64,000 nt of DNA. It comes from Hymenobacter cellulosivorans. Lineage in GTDB: Bacteria; Bacteroidota; Bacteroidia; Cytophagales; Hymenobacteraceae. The position numbers and the translations under genes are program-made. The notes beneath the pieces were generated by a model, which was not told the DNA's origin, made no database searches, and was given only the letters and a program-made list of their open reading frames with translations. This document shows, piece after piece, positions 1 to 8,200 of this stretch (position 1 is the first letter of the stretch; every line of letters starts with the position of its first letter). The stretch spans positions 2,732,501 through 2,796,500 of the forward strand of contig NZ_CP095049.1 of NCBI RefSeq assembly GCF_022919135.1. Reading direction: 5' to 3'.

Positions 1-1306
1 CGTAGTTCTGTTGCTCCTTACCATGCTGCTGCCACACGGCCCGCATATAGGCGTCGAGCGTGGTCTTATGGTTTTGACGCAGCATCATATCCAGCGCCAG
101 GGCATTGGCCCCACCGATGTAGTAGTACGACAGGTAAGTATTGCCCCGGTTGTTGGGGTCAATGGCGGCGGCGGCATCCACGAAAGGAGCCTGCTGGCTC
201 ATCTGCACCGGCGAGAAACGGGCCGCCCCCGGCGAGTTAAGCATGGCACCCACCAAAGGCCCCACGGATTCCTGGCAATACTGGTCGTCGCTGAATACCC
301 CGGCCCGGCGCAGCAGCAGGTCGCCGTAATACTGGGTGAAGCCTTCGGCAAACCAGAGCGAGTTGCTCATATTGGCCCGGTCGAAGTCGAAGGGCTCCAG
401 GTCGCGGGGGCGGATGCGCTCCACGTTCCAGGCGTGGAAAAACTCGTGCGACACCGTCCCCAGATTATCAATGGCGCCGGGGCCGCGCAATGGGCGGTTG
501 CTGGTCAGCGAGGTAGAGTTGCGGTGTTCCATACCATCGCCGCTGGTCTGGGGTAGGTAGTTGGCCACGAAGGTGTAGCGGCCGAAATCGTAGGCGGGCA
601 GTTCTCCGAAAATGGCGGCGGCCTCCTGCACGATTTTCTTGGTCTGGTCCACGTAAGCGTCCAGCTCGGCGTCGGTGCCTTCGTGCAGTACGCTCATCTC
701 AATGGTGCGCCCCTGATGCTGCCAGGAGCGCACTTTCTGCGCGCCCAGGGAGGTGGGGCTGTCCATCAGATATTGCAGGTGCGGGGCGTAATAGGTGCCG
801 GTAGCAGCTTCGGGGCGTAGCTGCGTGGCTACCTGCCAGCCGGTAGGCAGCTCAAACTTGACCTGGGCCGGCCGCTGTTCCTGACCTTTGCCGTAGGCCA
901 GCGTGGCGGGCATGTTTAGGTGGGCGTGAACAGCGTCGATGCCGGCATAAGTGCCGTCGGTTCGGTCGCCAAATAGGGTATAGGTAAAGCGCACTGTGCC
1001 GTCGTGCCCGCTCACGTCCCAGCCGTAGGGGTCGGGGCGGCTAACGTTCAAGGCTTTGCCTTTCGAGTCGGTGGCTTTCACGTCGTAGACGTTCTTGGCG
1101 AATTCGTGCAGGGCATAGCGGCCCGGCGAGCTACGGGCCATGCGTACCTGCAGGGGCCCGGCGGGCAGCTCCGAAAAGACGACGGTAACCTGGGCTTCGT
1201 GGTGCACCGCGTTGGGAAAGGCAACGGTATACTGCACGGGGGCCTGGGCCAGTGCTCCGAAGGGGAGGGCCAGGGCGAGAAGAAGAGTGGCGGCGGATTT
1301 CCGCAT
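1..1306 (-). CDS. M61 family metallopeptidase (glycyl aminopeptidase type), C-terminus cut by window edge
   Basis: Zinc metallopeptidase of the M61 family, predicted periplasmic or outer-membrane exposed. The frame begins with a Sec signal peptide (MRKSAATLLLALALPFGALA) and runs off the left edge, so about 435 residues are visible. The catalytic HExxH motif appears as HEFFHAWN at residues 287-294, and the downstream third zinc ligand is in WFAEGFTQYYGD (E321). Family members usually continue into a C-terminal PDZ domain, which would lie outside the window. The start is the ATG at 1304-1306, chosen because it places the signal peptide at the N-terminus. The upstream neighbour is a methyltransferase on the same strand about 90 bp away. 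The specific substrate cannot be told from sequence; family assignment is firm. Confidence 0.9.
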   Translation of the reverse strand, partial: MRKSAATLLLALALPFGALAQAPVQYTVAFPNAVHHEAQVTVVFSELPAGPLQVRMARSSPGRYALHEFAKNVYDVKATDSKGKALNVSRPDPYGWDVSGHDGTVRFTYTLFGDRTDGTYAGIDAVHAHLNMPATLAYGKGQEQRPAQVKFELPTGWQVATQLRPEAATGTYYAPHLQYLMDSPTSLGAQKVRSWQHQGRTIEMSVLHEGTDAELDAYVDQTKKIVQEAAAIFGELPAYDFGRYTFVANYLPQTSGDGMEHRNSTSLTSNRPLRGPGAIDNLGTVSHEFFHAWNVERIRPRDLEPFDFDRANMSNSLWFAEGFTQYYGDLLLRRAGVFSDDQYCQESVGPLVGAMLNSPGAARFSPVQMSQQAPFVDAAAAIDPNNRGNTYLSYYYIGGANALALDMMLRQNHKTTLDAYMRAVWQQHGKEQQNY

Positions 1307-1397
1307 AGGACAGAAGAAACAGGGATGGATGCCTAAAAATAGGGCGCGGCGGCGCTACTTCGGTGGCCCTGCTTGTTTTTCCTCTGTAGGATGAGCC

Positions 1398-2042
1398 TTA
1401 ATTGAAGACGCTGGCCTCTACCATACCCCGAAAAAACAATTGTTGCTGTTGCAGCTGCAAGCCTAAATTGCGCAGCTCCGGGTGCAAGTCCGGCATGTCG
1501 CGGCCACTGATGCCGGTTGTGAGCCGGAAAAAGCGGTACATAGCTCGCAGCAGCAGACGCTGCCAGAGCGTTTGGGCCGGCCGAAAATCAGCCAGCAGCC
1601 AAGGAGCGCCCGGCCGCCGGACTCGGTTCAGGGCGCCGAGAATAGCTTGCAGGCGGCTGGGCTCAAACAAGTCCAGAAAGAAAAAGGTGAGGATGACGTC
1701 GAACGACTCGTCAGGGCGCAGGTCACGCTCGGTGCCCAGCCGGAATTCTACCTGTCCGGCATGCTGGGGCGCGGTTTGCAGCAGCGTCGCGCGCGACTTG
1801 GCCAGCATCATGGCCGAAGCTTCCAGGTAGAGCACCCGGGCATCAGGACGGCGCTGCAGCACTTCGCCCAGCACCCAGCCCGAGCCCCCGCCGATAATCA
1901 GGACCCGGGGCCGACCCGGTGGCAGGCCGGCCAAGGCTGCCTGTTGGGCGCGCTGCAGCGCGTCGCCAAATACGAGGCGGGCCAAAGGGTCGTAGAAGGG
2001 GGCAACCCGGTCGAAGCCGGTATCGGCAGAAGGCATGCGCAA
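1398..2042 (-). CDS. class I SAM-dependent methyltransferase
   Basis: Predicted cytosolic methyltransferase of 214 residues. Motif I, the SAM-binding glycine loop, is seen as RVLIIGGGSGW near residues 46-56, after an N-terminal helix typical of the fold (FDRVAPFYDPLARLVFG). The acidic motif II region follows (VLYLEAS), and the DVILTFFFLDLF stretch corresponds to the post-II strand. No domain identifies the substrate; ubiquinone/menaquinone methyltransferases share the FDRVAPFYD-like start, but this protein is not diagnostic for UbiE. The ATG at 2042 gives MRMPSAD; an in-frame ATG two codons later is equally plausible. It is transcribed towards the M61 peptidase. Confidence 0.85.
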   Translation of the reverse strand: MRMPSADTGFDRVAPFYDPLARLVFGDALQRAQQAALAGLPPGRPRVLIIGGGSGWVLGEVLQRRPDARVLYLEASAMMLAKSRATLLQTAPQHAGQVEFRLGTERDLRPDESFDVILTFFFLDLFEPSRLQAILGALNRVRRPGAPWLLADFRPAQTLWQRLLLRAMYRFFRLTTGISGRDMPDLHPELRNLGLQLQQQQLFFRGMVEASVFN

Positions 2043-2162
2043 AAGCAGGAGGGGAAGGGGTGGTAATGTATCGACAATTCTGCACTAGTAAGAGTGCCCG
2101 CGAAAACCGCCTATTTAGGGACGGGCTTCGTATGCAGCAAAGCGTACCAATGCTGCCCAGCA

Positions 2163-2882
2163 ATGACCAACTACTTACGCCGAATCGTGGCGGGCTTCAT
2201 GTTATTTGCGGCCGAATTTGCCGTAACCCTGGGGTTAGGAACCCTGGGCATCGTGGGCTTTCTGGCGCTGGGGCGGGAAGTGCTGGATCAGGATGCCGCC
2301 GTATTTGACGCACGGGCTTTTCACTGGGCCCGCCATATACTGGGAGCCAATGAGAGCGGCTGGGTTGAGAGAATAACGTTTTTGGCGTCGCGCAACTTTA
2401 TCACGGCCGTGGCCTTGCTGTTGATTGGCTACTTTCTGTTTGTGCGGCGGCACCGCTGGTACACGCTCCTGGTGCCAGTAGTAGCCCTGGGCAGCATCAC
2501 GCTGAATCTGGTGCTAAAAACCACCTACCGCCGGCCCCGGCCGCTGCTGCCGCTCGTGTCGGCTTCGGGGTTGAGCTTCCCCAGCGGGCACGCCATGATC
2601 AGTGCCTCGTTCTACGGCCTGCTGATTTATCTGGTCCTGACCCACGTGCGCCGCCACCGCGTGCTGCGCTGGCTGCTAGTGGTGGTGCTGGTCTTGCTGA
2701 TTTTGCTCATTGGGCTGACCCGCGTTTACCTGCGGGTACACTATGCTTCCGACGTGCTGGCCGGCTTCACAGCCGGGCTAGTATGGCTGCTAATTGCTAT
2801 TCCGCTGCTGAAGTACATCGAAAAAGCGGTAAAAAAACGATATAAATACGCGCCGCAATTAGCTGAAAAACAGCCTGAATAG
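2163..2882 (+). CDS. PAP2 family membrane phosphatase (copy 1)
   Basis: Integral membrane phosphatase of the type 2 phosphatidic acid phosphatase family, 239 residues with about six membrane segments. The three PAP2 signature motifs are present: K-x6-RP as KTTYRRPRP (residues 119-127), PSGH (140-143), and R-x5-H-x3-D as TRVYLRVHYASD (186-197). The second and third histidines form the usual catalytic pair. Likely substrates are lipid phosphates such as undecaprenyl pyrophosphate or phosphatidylglycerophosphate, which cannot be separated from sequence. I start at the ATG at 2163 (MTNYLRRIV) rather than the ATG at 2094, because the 23 extra residues are hydrophilic and unrelated to the family. 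A second PAP2 gene lies just past the tRNA-Leu, suggesting local duplication. Confidence 0.88.
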   Translation: MTNYLRRIVAGFMLFAAEFAVTLGLGTLGIVGFLALGREVLDQDAAVFDARAFHWARHILGANESGWVERITFLASRNFITAVALLLIGYFLFVRRHRWYTLLVPVVALGSITLNLVLKTTYRRPRPLLPLVSASGLSFPSGHAMISASFYGLLIYLVLTHVRRHRVLRWLLVVVLVLLILLIGLTRVYLRVHYASDVLAGFTAGLVWLLIAIPLLKYIEKAVKKRYKYAPQLAEKQPE

Positions 2883-2923
2883 CGTTCTGGTGAAGTTTTT
2901 TCGCAATTTTTTTCACCAAAAGC

Positions 2924-2955
2924 TTGATAAACTACTTCCCGGCCGCGTATCTTTG
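2924..2955 (+). promoter_or_regulatory. Bacteroidota-type promoter of tRNA-Leu
   Basis: TATCTTTG at 2948-2955 is a perfect TAnnTTTG -7 element, with TTG at 2924-2926 as the -33 box and a 21-nt spacer. The predicted start is about 45 nt before the mature tRNA 5' end. This is the housekeeping sigma consensus described for Bacteroides and Flavobacterium. Confidence 0.75.
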
Positions 2956-3005
2956 CATCGTTGAAAGACACTCCAACAGGGAGTTTTGCCCTTCAACAAT
3001 CAGAT

Positions 3006-3090
3006 GCGCTTGTGGCGAAATTGGTAGACGCGCTGTCTTCAGGCGGCAGTTCCGCAAGGTGTGAGAGTTCGAGTCTCTCCGAGCGCACCA
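3006..3090 (+). tRNA. tRNA-Leu (anticodon CAG)
   Basis: Transfer RNA of 85 nt with a long class II variable arm. The acceptor stem pairs GCGCUUG with CGAGCGC. The D-arm contains AAATTGGTAGACGC, the anticodon stem pairs CTGTC with GGCAG around the loop TTCAGGC (anticodon CAG, reading CUG), and the T-loop is GTTCGAGTC. The 3' CCA is encoded (3088-3090). A strong hairpin terminator follows immediately. The gene sits alone between two PAP2 phosphatase genes. Confidence 0.97.
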
Positions 3091-3092
3091 CG

Positions 3093-3122
3093 AAAGCCGG
3101 TCCCAAAAGGGCCGGCTTTTTT
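3093..3122 (+). terminator. rho-independent terminator of tRNA-Leu
   Basis: Stem AAGCCGG(T)CCC / GGGCCGGCTT with an AAAA loop and one bulged T, followed by a T tract. It begins 2-3 nt after the tRNA CCA end. Confidence 0.85.
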
Positions 3123-3184
3123 GTTGTTTGCCAGCCCCAGCGGTGCTGTAGCAGCCCGCCCGATTGGACCTTGTATACTCTGCC

Positions 3185-3844
3185 ATGGATAAGCTCCTCA
3201 CGCGCCTAGTCACGCTCTTTATGTTCCTGGTAGTGGAAGTAGGCGTGCTGCTCCTGGTTTTTCTGAGCTCGTTGGCCGCCTTTTTCTACCTGACGCGGGT
3301 TGTGTTCGTGCAGCACTCCGCCGGGCTCGACCAGTGGGGGTTTGCTCAGATGGACCAACTCCGAGCCGCCGCGCCCGGCCTTACGCCCTGGGTGGTCGGC
3401 ATCACCTTTTTCGCCTCCGCGCCTTTTCTGGTCGGGACCGGCCTGCTGATTCCGGGCGTACTGGCCTGGCAAAAGCGGAAGCGGGAAGCTCTGGAGGTAT
3501 TCTGGGCCGTGACAGGTGCAGCCATTCTCAACCAGATCTTCAAAACTCACTTTCACCGCCTTCGCCCCGATACAGCTTTGTTTCCGCAAATGGGGCTGAG
3601 CTTCCCCAGCGGCCACGCCATGATTGGCATGGCCCTCTACGGCTGTTTGGCCTGGCTGCTGTGGCGCCACCGCCGCCATTTCTGGCTGGCCGCAGCCCTG
3701 CTGCTGTGGGCCGTGCTCATCGGCTTCACCCGCATCTACCTGCACGTGCATTACACCACCGACGTGCTGGCTGGTTTCGTCGCCGGCCTGGGCTGGCTCA
3801 TGCTCCTGCGCTCCGGTCTGCACCTGTGGTGGAGAAATTCCTAA
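3185..3844 (+). CDS. PAP2 family membrane phosphatase (copy 2)
   Basis: Second type 2 phosphatidic acid phosphatase, 219 residues, multi-pass membrane protein. The motifs are FKTHFHRLRP (K120 to RP127-128), PSGH (141-144) and TRIYLHVHYTTD (182-193), all with intact catalytic residues. It is clearly paralogous to the PAP2 gene upstream of the tRNA: the LSFPSGHAMI and VHY-x2-DVLAGF stretches are nearly shared, but the N-terminal halves have diverged. I chose the ATG at 3185 (MDKLLTRLV); an ATG seven codons upstream is possible. A composite palindromic repeat follows the stop codon. Confidence 0.88.
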   Translation: MDKLLTRLVTLFMFLVVEVGVLLLVFLSSLAAFFYLTRVVFVQHSAGLDQWGFAQMDQLRAAAPGLTPWVVGITFFASAPFLVGTGLLIPGVLAWQKRKREALEVFWAVTGAAILNQIFKTHFHRLRPDTALFPQMGLSFPSGHAMIGMALYGCLAWLLWRHRRHFWLAAALLLWAVLIGFTRIYLHVHYTTDVLAGFVAGLGWLMLLRSGLHLWWRNS

Positions 3845-4060
3845 TGTGCTTAAGTGCTAATGAGGGTTGAATATGCTAATGCAAACTCATGTCATTGTGA
3901 GCAAAGCAATCCGCCATCTACTAGCGACTAGCATCCTTTAACATGAAAAGTCCTTTCCTACACGCGGTAGGAAAGGGCTTTTCATGTTAAAGAACGGATT
4001 GCCGCGGCTCACGCCTCGCAATGACACGTTGGGTATTAGCACATCAGCACATTGCTTAGC
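3842..4060. repeat. composite palindromic repeat, family A copy 1, inside AATGTGCTAATG-type arms
   Basis: Three nested inverted layers between convergent genes. The outermost arms are built of the word AATGTGCT/AGTGCTAATG (3842-3882) and its complement TATTAGCACATCAGCACATT (4034-4053). Inside lies GTCATTGTGAGC (3891-) against GCCTCGCAATGAC (ending 4025). The core is a hairpin, TTAACATGAAAAG-x-CCTTTCCTA with TAGGAAAGG-GCTTTTCATGTTAA (about 3938-3990). The core AAAG-x-CCTTT...AAAGGGCTTT is shared with the other family A copies. It may act as a bidirectional terminator for both neighbours. Confidence 0.8.
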
Positions 4061-4063
4061 TTA

Positions 4064-6400
4064 TCACAGCTTCACCGTCACACGTAGTGCCAGCAGGCCT
4101 TTGACACCCTGGAGTTCTTCCAGCTCCAGTTCCTCTACATCGGGTTCGAGCAGGCCACGGTCCTGGAGGTAGTCGATATACTCCATGTACTCGGCGGCTT
4201 CGCGAAGCTGGGCGTAGACCAGGGCAATTTTGCCGGGCTGGGTAAGCCGCTCCCCGGTACCAAGCACGGTGGCCTTATCAACGCGCTTTTTGATGATTTC
4301 GTAGCGGATGTTGTAGGCCCCGTCGACGTCGAACTGGCGCTCATCCTGGCGGAAACGGATGCTCAGGGGCTGGCCGTGAATCAGAATCAGCTGGGTAGTG
4401 TCGAGCGGCACGGCTAGCTTGGGCTTGAGGGCGGCCGTGCGGCGCGTGATTTCCACCGTGACCAGCAGCTGCCACAATCGTAGGTTTTTCAGGAAAACCA
4501 GGTCGAAGGGCTTGTTTTCCACTAAGGAGCCACCCACGTAAATGTTGTGTTCCACCCCATCGGTTTTGAAGCGCTGAAAGTAGTGCGGAAACATCTGCTG
4601 GGCCTTGGCTTCCTCCTCGTCGAGGTAGTCGCTGACGGTGTCATTGAGCAGGGTCACGCTCTGTTCGAAGTCCTTGCGGCGCTTGTAGAGAATGCCCAGC
4701 TCGGGGTCAATGTTGCTCCAGTACTGGGCAATGACGGGCCGCAGCTCGGGCGTATTATTGCTCAGATACTCAAACAGCGGCTCCACCTCCGTCTTCAGCG
4801 ACTCGAAGATGCTCACCTCGTCGCCGGTCAGGATGCCCTGGCGCAGGCGGCGCAGGTTCTTGTTGACGTAGAACTTGAGCTCGTCGAGAATGGGCAATTG
4901 CTGAAACTCGGAGGCCTTTTTGAGGACTTTGTTGGCCAGAGTAAGGTGTTCGATAAGGTCGCCCTGAATGGCTTCGTTGCGGGCCGTGCTGCTGCCCCGA
5001 ATGTCGCTGGCCCCGTGCAGCGGGTAGACGTCGTGGAAGACAATGGCCTCCATTTCGGCGTTTTTGTTGCCGTCTTCGAGCTTGTTGAGCAGGTTTAGGG
5101 CCGCGTCGGTGAAGCGCCACTCCATCGTGGGGTGAATGGCGGTGAACTTCTCCTTGATAATGGCCTGCACCCGGGTCTGAATTTCCTCAGAGTTGCGCTT
5201 GACGGCCACGGCAAACAGGGGCACAAACTGCTGAACCTGCTCAATGCAGAACTCATCCAAGTCGCCGACGTTGGGTGAGCCCAGCTCCAGCAAGCCCACG
5301 GTGTCGTCGCCGTAGGGTAGCAGGGCCAGGATGGTGCTTTTGATGCCGATGCCCAGAATCTGCTCCCGCAGATCTTCGGGAATATCGGCCTGCTCTACGT
5401 TTTGCAGCACTAGCGGCTGGCGGTCCTGCAGCAGCTGGTTGTAGATGCGGCGGAAGCCCGAGGAAGAGTCCTGGTTGTTGAGCTGCTTGGTCAGGAAGCT
5501 GTGGTTGATTTTGCGGCCAAAATCCACGAAAGCCTGCTTTTTCTCGTCGTAAGCGGCAATGCCCAGCTGCAGAAACGGCCGACCGAAGAGTACCCGCAGC
5601 TTTTCCTGAATCTGCTCCAGCCGGTCGGAGGCCTGCAGCACGTCGCGCTCCAGCAGGTCGTACTTGAGCTCGGAAAGAATTTCCTGCTCGGTCACGTCCA
5701 CCAGGTGCAGAATGTTGAAGCCTTCCAGCTCGAACCGCTCGGGCGGCAGCAGCTCGTGCCAGAGGTCGGCACGGTGCAGGTTGTGGCTCAGGAATTCAAT
5801 CTGCTCGGGCGTCAGCTCGGGCTTTTCACCCACCACCCGCACGTCGATAAACGTGGAGGTGTAGCCCACGCCGTAGTGGCGGTAGGAACCGATGTTGTAG
5901 TCGGGTACGGTGAAGATGATGGTGCCCTGCAGCGGCAGGTTTACGCCGTATACCTTATCCAGAATCAGCTGGTAGACCATGCGCGCCATGTAGATATCCA
6001 TGGTGCGTGGGTCGAAGTTCAGCGGCTGCTTGACGGTTTTGTTGGTATTGAGCAGCACGTCGGCAAACCGGGGCGTGTGGTAAAAGCTCAGGCGCTGAAA
6101 CGGAGCCACCGCCCCGCTGATGTCGGTGCCGAATGAAGCCGGCGGAAACACGGCCATCAGCAGCGTTTCGACCAGGTCGCAGCTGCAGTCGAGCACGCTC
6201 AGGTCGGTAATGGCGCCACGACACCAGGGTGCCGCGGCCACTTGCTCCCCAATGGAGCGGGCCAGCAGGGCCACGCCGGGGTTAGAATCATTTTCGCGGG
6301 CCTGCCAGTAGCTGATAATCGGCTCCAGACTAAGCGTAGTCTTGAAAGGAAAAGCCGGGGAAGGAGCTATAATAGGGCGGGCAGTAGGTTCTCGTAACAT
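4064..6400 (-). CDS. large GAF domain-containing protein of unknown function
   Basis: Protein of 778 residues, predicted cytosolic, with no signal peptide. A GAF-like domain is recognisable near residues 260-415: helix QIQEKLRVLFGRPFLQLG, then STILALLPYGDDTVGLLELGS, then FVPLFAVAVKRN, which is the usual GAF strand-helix order. The first 250 residues and last 350 have no family I recognise; the C-terminal part is rich in charged helices and ends with VKGLLALRVTVKL. No kinase, cyclase or HTH module is attached, so it is not an obvious signalling enzyme. It looks like a conserved Cytophagales protein (from memory, not searched). It stands alone between a convergent PAP2 gene and an unrelated lipoprotein gene. 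Confidence 0.75.
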   Translation of the reverse strand: MLREPTARPIIAPSPAFPFKTTLSLEPIISYWQARENDSNPGVALLARSIGEQVAAAPWCRGAITDLSVLDCSCDLVETLLMAVFPPASFGTDISGAVAPFQRLSFYHTPRFADVLLNTNKTVKQPLNFDPRTMDIYMARMVYQLILDKVYGVNLPLQGTIIFTVPDYNIGSYRHYGVGYTSTFIDVRVVGEKPELTPEQIEFLSHNLHRADLWHELLPPERFELEGFNILHLVDVTEQEILSELKYDLLERDVLQASDRLEQIQEKLRVLFGRPFLQLGIAAYDEKKQAFVDFGRKINHSFLTKQLNNQDSSSGFRRIYNQLLQDRQPLVLQNVEQADIPEDLREQILGIGIKSTILALLPYGDDTVGLLELGSPNVGDLDEFCIEQVQQFVPLFAVAVKRNSEEIQTRVQAIIKEKFTAIHPTMEWRFTDAALNLLNKLEDGNKNAEMEAIVFHDVYPLHGASDIRGSSTARNEAIQGDLIEHLTLANKVLKKASEFQQLPILDELKFYVNKNLRRLRQGILTGDEVSIFESLKTEVEPLFEYLSNNTPELRPVIAQYWSNIDPELGILYKRRKDFEQSVTLLNDTVSDYLDEEEAKAQQMFPHYFQRFKTDGVEHNIYVGGSLVENKPFDLVFLKNLRLWQLLVTVEITRRTAALKPKLAVPLDTTQLILIHGQPLSIRFRQDERQFDVDGAYNIRYEIIKKRVDKATVLGTGERLTQPGKIALVYAQLREAAEYMEYIDYLQDRGLLEPDVEELELEELQGVKGLLALRVTVKL

Positions 6401-6535
6401 AAGTGCTGGTATAACAACCCGGCCCGGTAGATTGATTCACCCGCCAAGCTAAAGGTTATTACCAACTATACGCAGGGGGCCGCCACCCGGACGTCGGCCG
6501 GAAAGCAGCTTAACTTAAACAAGCTACTGACGAGC

Positions 6536-7066
6536 TCAGGGTTGTTTTTCTAGCTGCACGTACATCGGCTTATCCTGCCCGGTCGGGTCCAGCAAGTTGA
6601 TGGTATCGCCGTTGAGGTGCAGGTCCTTGCGGATAACCTGGTAGCAGGTGCAGCAGCCATCCACGGCCTCGGGCCGGCTTTGCACGTGCAGCGAATCCAC
6701 TACGAAAACCTGTTTGGGGTCGCTAGCGGGCCAGATTTTGTACTGGTACTTGAAAAAGGGCAGGGCTGCGCTGGGGAAGGTCCGGCCCTGACCCAGGGCA
6801 ATGGAGTCATCGGCCTGGGCCAAAGTGCGGATTAGGCGCAGCGTGTCGGGTTTGATGGGACTAAGCGGCGCCAGGGGCTTGCGGGTAATAATGATGGTGT
6901 CCACATCCTTGCGGGCAAAGGCGTTGGGGCTGCCCGGCGTCACGTCGAAGCGGAGGAGTACCACGTTGTCGAGCGTGTCTCGGCAGTCGCAGGATTTGTT
7001 GGCGCAGCAAGCCGACAGGGCCAGGGTACCAAACAGAAGAAACCAGGTAAGGAAGGAGCGTAGCAT
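6536..7066 (-). CDS. predicted lipoprotein, unknown function
   Basis: Lipoprotein of 176 residues. The start is the ATG at 7066 (MLRSFLTWFLLFGTLALSACC); the signal peptide ends in a lipobox LSAC. The reading frame extends 20 residues further upstream, but that would bury the signal peptide. Just after the lipobox is a small cysteine cluster (CCANKSCDCRDT), and another CCTC occurs near the C-terminus (DGCCTCYQVIRKDL). These cysteines could bind metal or form disulfides; this is inference only. The middle resembles a beta-rich periplasmic domain. I do not recognise the family. Confidence 0.7.
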   Translation of the reverse strand: MLRSFLTWFLLFGTLALSACCANKSCDCRDTLDNVVLLRFDVTPGSPNAFARKDVDTIIITRKPLAPLSPIKPDTLRLIRTLAQADDSIALGQGRTFPSAALPFFKYQYKIWPASDPKQVFVVDSLHVQSRPEAVDGCCTCYQVIRKDLHLNGDTINLLDPTGQDKPMYVQLEKQP

Positions 7067-7131
7067 AGCAGCCGTAAAGGTAACGCCCGGCGGGTAGCAT
7101 CCCGGCGCTGAAGCAAATCTGGGCAAACAAA

Positions 7132-7158
7132 AAGCCAGCCCCGGAGTGGAGCTGGCTT
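7132..7158 (-). terminator. terminator downstream of the T9SS-sorted protein
   Basis: Imperfect inverted repeat AAGCCAGC-C-CC / GG-A-GCTGGCTT with an A-rich flank at 7125-7133, which reads as a T tract on the minus strand. Confidence 0.7.
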
Positions 7159-7181
7159 CTTATACGACAAAGTAGGCTGTC

Positions 7182-8063
7182 TTATTGCTTCACGAAACGC
7201 TTGGTTTCGGAGCCCGAGCGGGTCGTGATTTTGTAGAAATAAGTACCGGCGGGCAGGTCGCTCAGGTTGGTGGTCAGCGTGTGGCTGCCTTTATCCTGAT
7301 GCTGGTTTTGCAGCACGGGGCGCAGGGTGTTGCCGCGGCCATCCAGTATTTCGATAGTTACGGGCCCGGCTTTCTGCACCGAGTAGTCCAGCTGGTTGTT
7401 TGCTGCGGCAGGGTTCGGGTACACGTTCAGGCCAGCGTTGGGGACCGTCGTGGCCGGGGTTGCGGGAGCGTTGGGGTCAAGCAGCAGGAAGCGGGCAGGA
7501 CGGAAAAACTGGCCCAGGCTGCCGGAACCCCCCCGGTGGTGCCCACCAAATTCCTTCCGCTTCTCGAGCTGCTCGGGCGTGGCATTTTTGGCGGCAATGG
7601 CTTTGAGGTCGGTGGTCCATTTCTCCTTCTGGGGCTGAATTTCCTGAGCCAGTTGAGCGAGCGGCGCCTCATACTTCTTGGCCAGCAACCCTACTTTCAC
7701 CATGATTTCCCGGCTGGCCGAGCGCAGCTCCTGCAACTGCTGTTTCTGAGCCTCGGTCAGAATAGGGGGGCTTTGCGGGGTGCCGGCAGCTTTCAGGCTT
7801 TCGACTAGCCCCTGGCGGCGCTGGTGCAAGTCCTGCAGTTCTTTGCGGTAGGTAGCCAGTTGAGCCTTGTCGTCGGTGGCGAGCTGGGCTTCCAGCTTCT
7901 GGCGCTGCTGCCGCACCACGGGCAGCACATTGGCCTGGTAGTAGGCTTTGACTTCCTGGCGGCCGGGCTTGTCGGCGCCGTGGTGGCCCTGGGCCAGGAG
8001 GGTCGGGCCGCTGAGCAGGGCCGCCAGCAGGAAGGTCAGGGATTTAAGCAGGGTTGCTTTCAT
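7182..8063 (-). CDS. secreted protein with T9SS type A sorting domain and Spy-like helical region
   Basis: Protein of 293 residues. The start is the ATG at 8063 (MKATLLKSLTFLLAALL), which gives a clean Sec signal peptide ending near LLAQG. Residues about 30-170 are charged amphipathic helices with repeated Q/K/L patterns (YYQANVLPVVRQQRQKLEAQ), reminiscent of Spy/CpxP-type periplasmic chaperones; this resemblance is by eye. The C-terminal 75 residues form a type A type IX secretion sorting domain: LNVYPNPA start, VTIEILDGRGN strand, LPAGTYFYKI and terminal SETKRFVKQ. It is therefore expected to cross the outer membrane by T9SS and be surface-attached or released. Confidence 0.85.
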   Translation of the reverse strand: MKATLLKSLTFLLAALLSGPTLLAQGHHGADKPGRQEVKAYYQANVLPVVRQQRQKLEAQLATDDKAQLATYRKELQDLHQRRQGLVESLKAAGTPQSPPILTEAQKQQLQELRSASREIMVKVGLLAKKYEAPLAQLAQEIQPQKEKWTTDLKAIAAKNATPEQLEKRKEFGGHHRGGSGSLGQFFRPARFLLLDPNAPATPATTVPNAGLNVYPNPAAANNQLDYSVQKAGPVTIEILDGRGNTLRPVLQNQHQDKGSHTLTTNLSDLPAGTYFYKITTRSGSETKRFVKQ

Positions 8064-8142
8064 AAAATGATAATGAGCCGTTGTTGCAATTTTCAGAACC
8101 ATAGATGGGCCATCGGCGGCAACGTTTAATCAGGAACGAAAA

Positions 8143-8174
8143 AAAACCGCTCCAGCGCGTGCTGAAGCGGTTTT
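8143..8174 (-). terminator. terminator downstream of the M16 peptidase pair
   Basis: Stem AAAACCGCTCCAGC / GCTGAAGCGGTTTT with one mismatch and GCGT loop. The A run at 8139-8146 supplies the T tract on the minus strand. Confidence 0.8.
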
Positions 8175-8200
8175 GTTATACTTTGAAGCGGATAAGAAGC

